Below, piece after piece: positions 51,698 through 60,000 of a stretch of DNA of 60,000 nt. Source of the stretch: Strigamia acuminata (taxonomy: Eukaryota > Arthropoda > Chilopoda > Geophilomorpha > Linotaeniidae); assembly GCA_949358305.1 (NCBI GenBank), contig OX442316.1:622001-682000 (forward strand). The letters are read 5' to 3'. The first letter of the stretch is position 1. Every line of letters begins with the position of its first letter. Both the position numbers and the translations under genes were made by a program. Below the pieces are notes generated by a model, which saw only the letters and a list, made by a program, of their open reading frames with translations, searched no databases and was not told the DNA's origin.

Positions 51698-54236
51698 AGT
51701 TGACTTAGCACAAACACCACAAGACCAATGTCTCTGAATGTTCAGAAATAGTGTTTAAACCTTAGTAGAAGGCTCCAATGTAAGTTTTAGAAACATCCAA
51801 CCGATGATTTGGGCGAATAGACTTTTGATCTCATCACAGTTGACTTAGCACAAACACCACAAGACCAATGTCTCTGAATGTTCAGAAATAGTGTTTAAAC
51901 CTTAGTAGAAGGCTCCAATGTAAGTTTTAGAAACATTCAACCGATGATTTGGGAGAATAGACTTTTGATCTCATCACAGTTGACTTAGCACAAACACCAC
52001 AAGACCAATGTCTCTGAATGTTCAGAAATAGTGTTTAAACCTTAGTAGAAGGCTCCAATGTAAGTTTTAGAAACATTCAACCGATGATTTGGGAGAATAG
52101 ACTTTTGATCTCATCACAGTTGACTTAGCACAAACACCACAAGACCAATGTCTCTGAATGTTCAGAAATAGTGTTTAAACCTTAGTAGAAGGCTCCAATG
52201 TAAGTTTTAGAAACATCCAACCAATGATTTGGGAGAATAGACTTTTGATCTCATCACAGTTGACTTAGCACAAACACCACAAGACCAATGTCTCTGAATG
52301 TTCAGAAATAGTGTTTAAACCTTAGTAGAAGGCTCCAATGTAAGTTTTAGAAACATCCAACCAATGATTTGGGAGAATAGACTTTGATCTCATCACAGTT
52401 GACTTAGCACAAACACCACAAGACCAATGTCTCTGAATGTTCAGAAATAGTGTTTAAACCTTAGTAGAAGCCTTCAATATAAGTTTTAGCAACATCCAAG
52501 CAATGATTTGGGAGAATAGACTTTTGATCTCATCACAGTTGACTTAGCACAAACACCACAAAACCAATGTCTCTGAATGTTCAGAAATAGTGTTTAAACC
52601 TTAGTAGAAGGCTCCAATGTAAGTTTTAGAAACATCCAACCAATGATTTGGGAGAATAGACTTTTGATCTCATCACAGTTGACTTAGCACAAACACCACA
52701 AAACTATGTCTCTGAACGTTCAGAAATAGTGTTTAAACTTTAGTAGAAGGCTCCAATTTAAGTTTTAGAAACATCCAACCAATGATTTGGGAGAATAAAC
52801 TTTTGATCTCATCACAGTTGACTTAGCACAAACACCACAAGACCAATGTCTCTGAATGTTCAGAAATAGTGTTTAAACCTTAGTAGAAGGCTCCAATGTA
52901 AGTTTTAGAAACATCCAACCAATGATTTGGGAGAATAGACTTTTGATCTCATCACAGTTGACTTAGCACAAACACCACAAGTCCAATGTCTCTGAATGTT
53001 TAGAAATAGTGTTTAAACTTTAGTAGAAGCCTTCAATATAAGTTTTAGCAACACCCAAGCAATAAATTTTGAAAAAAAAATTTTGAGCTTATTTCACATC
53101 GCAGTTGACTTAGCACAAACACCACAAGACCAATGTCTCTGAATGTTCAGAAATAGTGTTTAAACCTTAGTAGAAGGCTCCAATGTAAGTTTTAGAAACA
53201 TCCATCCGATGATTTGGGCGAATAGACTTTTGATCTCATCACAGTTGACTTAGCACAAACACCACAAGACCAATGTCTCTGAATGTTCAGAAATAGTGTT
53301 TAAACCTTAGTAGAAGGCTCCAATGTAAGTTTTAGAAACATTCAACCGATGATTTGGGAGAATAGACTTTTGATCTCATCACAGTTGACTTAGCACAAAC
53401 ACCACAAGACCAATGTCTCTGAATGTTCAGAAATAGTGTTTAAACCTTAGTAGAAGGCTCCAATGTAAGTTTTAGAAACATTCAACCGATGATTTGGGAG
53501 AATAGACTTTTGATCTCATCACAGTTGACTTAGCACAAACACCACAAGACCAATGTCTCTGAATGTTCAGAAATAGTGTTTAAACCTTAGTAGAAGGCTC
53601 CAATGTAAGTTTTAGAAACATCCAACCAATGATTTGGGAGAATAGACTTTTGATCTCATCACAGTTGACTTAGCACAAACACCACAAGACCAATGTCTCT
53701 GAATGTTCAGAAATAGTGTTTAAACTTTAGTAGAAGGCTCCAATGTAAGTTTTAGAAACATCCAACCAATGATTTGGGAGAATAAACTTTTGATCTCATC
53801 ACAGTTGACTTAGCACAAACACCACAAGTCCAATGTCTCTGAATGTTTAGAAATAGTGTTTAAACCTTAGTAGAAGCCTTCAATATAAGTTTTAGCAACA
53901 CCCAAGCAATAAATTTTGAAAAAAAAATTTTGAGTTTATTTCACATCGCAGTTGACTTAGCACAAACACCACAAGACCAATGTCTCTGAATGTTCAGAAA
54001 TAGTGTTTAAACCTTAGTAGAAGGCTCCAATGTAAGTTTTAGAAACATCCAACCAATGATTTGGGAGAATAGACTTTTGATCTCATCACAGTTGACTTAG
54101 CACAAACACCACAAGTCCAATGTCTCTGAATGTTTAGAAATAGTGTTTAAACCTTAGTAGAAGCCTTCAATATAAGTTTTAGCAACACCCAAGCAATAAA
54201 TTTTGAAAAAAAAATTTTGAGCTTATTTCACATCGC
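51698..54236. repeat. Satellite higher-order repeat unit 4 (18 monomers, 2,539 bp)
   Basis: As unit 2, but the second e monomer has the common GACCAATG start and so is one base longer. Its GAATAAAC end is retained. Confidence 0.85.
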
Positions 54237-57200
54237 AGTTGACTTAGCACAAACACCACAAGACCAATGTCTCTGAATGTTCAGAAATAGTGTTTAAACC
54301 TTAGTAGAAGGCTCCAATGTAAGTTTTAGAAACATCCAACCGATGATTTGGGCGAATAGACTTTTGATCTCATCACAGTTGACTTAGCACAAACACCACA
54401 AGACCAATGTCTCTGAATGTTCAGAAATAGTGTTTAAACCTTAGTAGAAGGCTCCAATGTAAGTTTTAGAAACATTCAACCGATGATTTGGGAGAATAGA
54501 CTTTTGATCTCATCACAGTTGACTTAGCACAAACACCACAAGACCAATGTCTCTGAATGTTCAGAAATAGTGTTTAAACCTTAGTAGAAGGCTCCAATGT
54601 AAGTTTTAGAAACATTCAACCGATGATTTGGGAGAATAGACTTTTGATCTCATCACAGTTGACTTAGCACAAACACCACAAGACCAATGTCTCTGAATGT
54701 TCAGAAATAGTGTTTAAACCTTAGTAGAAGGCTCCAATGTAAGTTTTAGAAACATCCAACCAATGATTTGGGAGAATAGACTTTTGATCTCATCACAGTT
54801 GACTTAGCACAAACACCACAAGACCAATGTCTCTGAATGTTCAGAAATAGTGTTTAAACCTTAGTAGAAGGCTCCAATGTAAGTTTTAGAAACATCCAAC
54901 CAATGATTTGGGAGAATAGACTTTGATCTCATCACAGTTGACTTAGCACAAACACCACAAGACCAATGTCTCTGAATGTTCAGAAATAGTGTTTAAACCT
55001 TAGTAGAAGCCTTCAATGTAAGTTTTAGCAACATCCAAGCAATGATTTGGGAGAATAGACTTTGATCTCATCACAGTTGACTTAGCACAAACACCACAAG
55101 ACCAATGTCTCTGAATGTTCAGAAATAGTGTTTAAACCTTAGTAGAAGCCTTCAATGTAAGTTTTAGCAACATCCAAGCAATGATTTGGGAGAATAGACT
55201 TTTGATCTCATCACAGTTGACTTAGCACAAACACCACAAAACCAATGTCTCTGAATGTTCAGAAATAGTGTTTAAACCTTAGTAGAAGGCTCCAATGTAA
55301 GTTTTAGAAACATCCAACCAATGATTTGGGAGAATAGACTTTTGATCTCATCACAGTTGACTTAGCACAAACACCACAAGACCAATGTCTCTGAATGTTC
55401 AGAAATAGTGTTTAAACCTTAGTAGAAGGCTCCAATGTAAGTTTTAGAAACATCCAACCGATGATTTGGGCGAATAGACTTTTGATCTCATCACAGTTGA
55501 CTTAGCACAAACACCACAAGACCAATGTCTCTGAATGTTCAGAAATAGTGTTTAAACCTTAGTAGAAGGCTCCAATGTAAGTTTTAGAAACATTCAACCG
55601 ATGATTTGGGAGAATAGACTTTTGATCTCATCACAGTTGACTTAGCACAAACACCACAAGACCAATGTCTCTGAATGTTCAGAAATAGTGTTTAAACCTT
55701 AGTAGAAGGCTCCAATGTAAGTTTTAGAAACATTCAACCGATGATTTGGGAGAATAGACTTTTGATCTCATCACAGTTGACTTAGCACAAACACCACAAG
55801 ACCAATGTCTCTGAATGTTCAGAAATAGTGTTTAAACCTTAGTAGAAGGCTCCAATGTAAGTTTTAGAAACATCCAACCAATGATTTGGGAGAATAGACT
55901 TTTGATCTCATCACAGTTGACTTAGCACAAACACCACAAGACCAATGTCTCTGAATGTTCAGAAATAGTGTTTAAACCTTAGTAGAAGGCTCCAATGTAA
56001 GTTTTAGAAACATCCAACCAATGATTTGGGAGAATAGACTTTGATCTCATCACAGTTGACTTAGCACAAACACCACAAGACCAATGTCTCTGAATGTTCA
56101 GAAATAGTGTTTAAACCTTAGTAGAAGCCTTCAATGTAAGTTTTAGCAACATCCAAGCAATGATTTGGGAGAATAGACTTTTGATCTCATCACAGTTGAC
56201 TTAGCACAAACACCACAAAACCAATGTCTCTGAATGTTCAGAAATAGTGTTTAAACCTTAGTAGAAGGCTCCAATGTAAGTTTTAGAAACATCCAACCAA
56301 TGATTTGGGAGAATAGACTTTTGATCTCATCACAGTTGACTTAGCACAAACACCACAAAACTATGTCTCTGAACGTTCAGAAATAGTGTTTAAACTTTAG
56401 TAGAAGGCTCCAATGTAAGTTTTAGAAACATCCAACCAATGATTTGGGAGAATAAACTTTTGATCTCATCACAGTTGACTTAGCACAAACACCACAAGAC
56501 CAATGTCTCTGAATGTTCAGAAATAGTGTTTAAACCTTAGTAGAAGGCTCCAATGTAAGTTTTAGAAACATCCAACCAATGATTTGGGAGAATAGACTTT
56601 TGATCTCATCACAGTTGACTTAGCACAAACACCACAAAACCAATGTCTCTGAATGTTCAGAAATAGTGTTTAAACCTTAGTAGAAGGCTCCAATGTAAGT
56701 TTTAGAAACATCCAACCAATGATTTGGGAGAATAGACTTTTGATCTCATCACAGTTGACTTAGCACAAACACCACAAAACTATGTCTCTGAACGTTCAGA
56801 AATAGTGTTTAAACTTTAGTAGAAGGCTCCAATGTAAGTTTTAGAAACATCCAACCAATGATTTGGGAGAATAAACTTTTGATCTCATCACAGTTGACTT
56901 AGCACAAACACCACAAGACCAATGTCTCTGAATGTTCAGAAATAGTGTTTAAACCTTAGTAGAAGGCTCCAATGTAAGTTTTAGAAACATCCAACCAATG
57001 ATTTGGGAGAATAGACTTTTGATCTCATCACAGTTGACTTAGCACAAACACCACAAGTCCAATGTCTCTGAATGTTTAGAAATAGTGTTTAAACTTTAGT
57101 AGAAGCCTTCAATATAAGTTTTAGCAACACCCAAGCAATAAATTTTGAAAAAAAAATTTTGAGCTTATTTCACATCGCAGTTGACTTAGCACAAACACCA

Positions 57201-60000
57201 CAAGACCAATGTCTCTGAATGTTCAGAAATAGTGTTTAAACCTTAGTAGAAGGCTCCAATGTAAGTTTTAGAAACATCCATCCGATGATTTGGGCGAATA
57301 GACTTTTGATCTCATCACAGTTGACTTAGCACAAACACCACAAGACCAATGTCTCTGAATGTTCAGAAATAGTGTTTAAACCTTAGTAGAAGGCTCCAAT
57401 GTAAGTTTTAGAAACATTCAACCGATGATTTGGGAGAATAGACTTTTGATCTCATCACAGTTGACTTAGCACAAACACCACAAGACCAATGTCTCTGAAT
57501 GTTCAGAAATAGTGTTTAAACCTTAGTAGAAGGCTCCAATGTAAGTTTTAGAAACATTCAACCGATGATTTGGGAGAATAGACTTTTGATCTCATCACAG
57601 TTGACTTAGCACAAACACCACAAGACCAATGTCTCTGAATGTTCAGAAATAGTGTTTAAACCTTAGTAGAAGGCTCCAATGTAAGTTTTAGAAACATCCA
57701 ACCAATGATTTGGGAGAATAGACTTTTGATCTCATCACAGTTGACTTAGCACAAACACCACAAAACTATGTCTCTGAACGTTCAGAAATAGTGTTTAAAC
57801 TTTAGTAGAAGGCTCCAATGTAAGTTTTAGAAACATCCAACCAATGATTTGGGAGAATAAACTTTTGATCTCATCACAGTTGACTTAGCACAAACACCAC
57901 AAGTCCAATGTCTCTGAATGTTTAGAAATAGTGTTTAAACCTTAGTAGAAGCCTTCAATATAAGTTTTAGCAACACCCAAGCAATAAATTTTGAAAAAAA
58001 AATTTTGAGTTTATTTCACATCGCAGTTGACTTAGCACAAACACCACAAGACCAATGTCTCTGAATGTTCAGAAATAGTGTTTAAACCTTAGTAGAAGGC
58101 TCCAATGTAAGTTTTAGAAACATCCAACCAATGATTTGGGAGAATAGACTTTTGATCTCATCACAGTTGACTTAGCACAAACACCACAAGTCCAATGTCT
58201 CTGAATGTTTAGAAATAGTGTTTAAACCTTAGTAGAAGCCTTCAATATAAGTTTTAGCAACACCCAAGCAATAAATTTTGAAAAAAAAATTTTGAGCTTA
58301 TTTCACATCGCAGTTGACTTAGCACAAACACCACAAGACCAATGTCTCTGAATGTTCAGAAATAGTGTTTAAACCTTAGTAGAAGGCTCCAATGTAAGTT
58401 TTAGAAACATCCAACCGATGATTTGGGCGAATAGACTTTTGATCTCATCACAGTTGACTTAGCACAAACACCACAAGACCAATGTCTCTGAATGTTCAGA
58501 AATAGTGTTTAAACCTTAGTAGAAGGCTCCAATGTAAGTTTTAGAAACATTCAACCGATGATTTGGGAGAATAGACTTTTGATCTCATCACAGTTGACTT
58601 AGCACAAACACCACAAGACCAATGTCTCTGAATGTTCAGAAATAGTGTTTAAACCTTAGTAGAAGGCTCCAATGTAAGTTTTAGAAACATCCAACCAATG
58701 ATTTGGGAGAATAGACTTTGATCTCATCACAGTTGACTTAGCACAAACACCACAAGACCAATGTCTCTGAATGTTCAGAAATAGTGTTTAAACCTTAGTA
58801 GAAGCCTTCAATGTAAGTTTTAGCAACATCCAAGCAATGATTTGGGAGAATAGACTTTGATCTCATCACAGTTGACTTAGCACAAACACCACAAGACCAA
58901 TGTCTCTGAATGTTCAGAAATAGTGTTTAAACCTTAGTAGAAGCCTTCAATGTAAGTTTTAGCAACATCCAAGCAATGATTTGGGAGAATAGACTTTTGA
59001 TCTCATCACAGTTGACTTAGCACAAACACCACAAAACCAATGTCTCTGAATGTTCAGAAATAGTGTTTAAACCTTAGTAGAAGGCTCCAATGTAAGTTTT
59101 AGAAACATCCAACCAATGATTTGGGAGAATAGACTTTTGATCTCATCACAGTTGACTTAGCACAAACACCACAAGACCAATGTCTCTGAATGTTCAGAAA
59201 TAGTGTTTAAACCTTAGTAGAAGGCTCCAATGTAAGTTTTAGAAACATCCAACCGATGATTTGGGCGAATAGACTTTTGATCTCATCACAGTTGACTTAG
59301 CACAAACACCACAAGACCAATGTCTCTGAATGTTCAGAAATAGTGTTTAAACCTTAGTAGAAGGCTCCAATGTAAGTTTTAGAAACATTCAACCGATGAT
59401 TTGGGAGAATAGACTTTTGATCTCATCACAGTTGACTTAGCACAAACACCACAAGACCAATGTCTCTGAATGTTCAGAAATAGTGTTTAAACCTTAGTAG
59501 AAGGCTCCAATGTAAGTTTTAGAAACATTCAACCGATGATTTGGGAGAATAGACTTTTGATCTCATCACAGTTGACTTAGCACAAACACCACAAGACCAA
59601 TGTCTCTGAATGTTCAGAAATAGTGTTTAAACCTTAGTAGAAGGCTCCAATGTAAGTTTTAGAAACATCCAACCAATGATTTGGGAGAATAGACTTTTGA
59701 TCTCATCACAGTTGACTTAGCACAAACACCACAAGACCAATGTCTCTGAATGTTCAGAAATAGTGTTTAAACCTTAGTAGAAGGCTCCAATGTAAGTTTT
59801 AGAAACATCCAACCAATGATTTGGGAGAATAGACTTTGATCTCATCACAGTTGACTTAGCACAAACACCACAAGACCAATGTCTCTGAATGTTCAGAAAT
59901 AGTGTTTAAACCTTAGTAGAAGCCTTCAATGTAAGTTTTAGCAACATCCAAGCAATGATTTGGGAGAATAGACTTTTGATCTCATCACAGTTGACTTAGC

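Larger units (their letters stand above)
41133..60000. repeat. Satellite array, main block (18.9 kb, about 135 monomers)
   Basis: Head-to-tail monomers of 140 bp with defined variants: c' (139), e (139, CACAAAACTATG, TCTGAACGTTCAGA and GAATAAAC) and f (147, A-run and TTTCACATCGC). Each monomer carries a TCTGAATGTTCAGA dyad (positions 36-49 from AGTTGAC) and GTTTAAAC (56-63). Variants are ordered into a higher-order repeat. From about 54237 to the window end the order becomes irregular, with duplicated d and c2-e-c segments. No gene, transposon remnant or other sequence interrupts this block. Confidence 0.98.

Noticed and set aside
41133-60000. CRISPR-like regularly spaced repeats
   Set aside because: The whole 140-bp period is repeated with no unique spacers, and the context is an animal retrotransposon landscape. 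It is a satellite.
41133-60000. CENP-B box in the satellite
   Set aside because: The closest stretch (TTCAACCGATGATTTGGGA) lacks the required TTCG and CGGG bases, so I do not claim one.
41133-60000. Assembly artefact as the source of the near-perfect tandem units
   Set aside because: Not fully excluded, but units carry distinct private variants and length differences that equal whole monomers, which argues against simple duplication of one contig. Read depth would settle it.
1-60000. Host protein-coding genes, tRNA or rRNA genes
   Set aside because: Every long frame belongs to a retrotransposon, no exon-like conserved frame lies outside elements, and no cloverleaf or rRNA signature was recognised.

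Overview
This window is repetitive chromosomal DNA from an animal, most likely an invertebrate. The evidence is a homogeneous 140-bp tandem satellite and intact BEL/Pao (Belpaoviridae-type) LTR retrotransposons, a lineage confined to animals. I cannot name the species. I see no host gene, tRNA, rRNA or CRISPR array. All large coding capacity belongs to the retrotransposons.

Layout. One satellite array runs through the window at 2864-5484, 11552-12817, 31574-31803 and 41133-60000 (about 23 kb, about 164 monomers). It is interrupted by LTR elements. Element A (1-2863, minus) is a partial BEL/Pao element: Gag N-terminus, leader and 5' LTR. Element B (5485-11551, plus) has 772-bp LTRs around 4.5 kb with no recognisable protein and looks like a large non-autonomous derivative. 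Element C (12818-31573, minus) encodes an intact 1744-residue Gag-Pol. Element D (20966-30384, plus, intact 1746-residue Gag-Pol) is nested inside C's 5' LTR. Element E (31804-41132, minus) is a close relative of C with one nonsense codon and two divergent patches. B, C, D and E have matching target duplications (AAGG, CCTT, CGGCA, CAAA), and satellite or LTR sequence resumes in phase after each one.

Element organisation. C, D and E read LTR, about 0.9-1.0 kb leader, one Gag-Pol frame (DUF1759 Gag, three zinc knuckles, aspartic protease, reverse transcriptase, RNase H, HHCC-DDE integrase, DUF5641-like tail), a short pyrimidine-rich tail and LTR. I see no envelope gene. All five elements share short cis-features: LTR ends TGTTGC...GCAACA (B ends in AAACA), a tRNA-His-like primer site, a TTTTTGGGGGA motif in the leader, and an open frame that begins in the LTR and runs across the primer site into the leader. 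B, C, D and E also share a GCCGGCAA-CGC block just before the 3' LTR instead of a polypurine tract.

Most interesting points. (1) The LTR-spanning leader frame carries an in-frame V-x-V-T-R-I-like motif in all five elements. (2) The primer-site and polypurine-tract arrangement is unusual. (3) The satellite has a clean 18-monomer, 2,538-bp higher-order repeat that explains the array on both sides of the insertions. (4) C/D/E LTRs carry RFX-type X-boxes and NRF1-like motifs. (5) E is a mosaic relative to C. All comparisons were made by eye; alignments, searches and structure predictions were not run.
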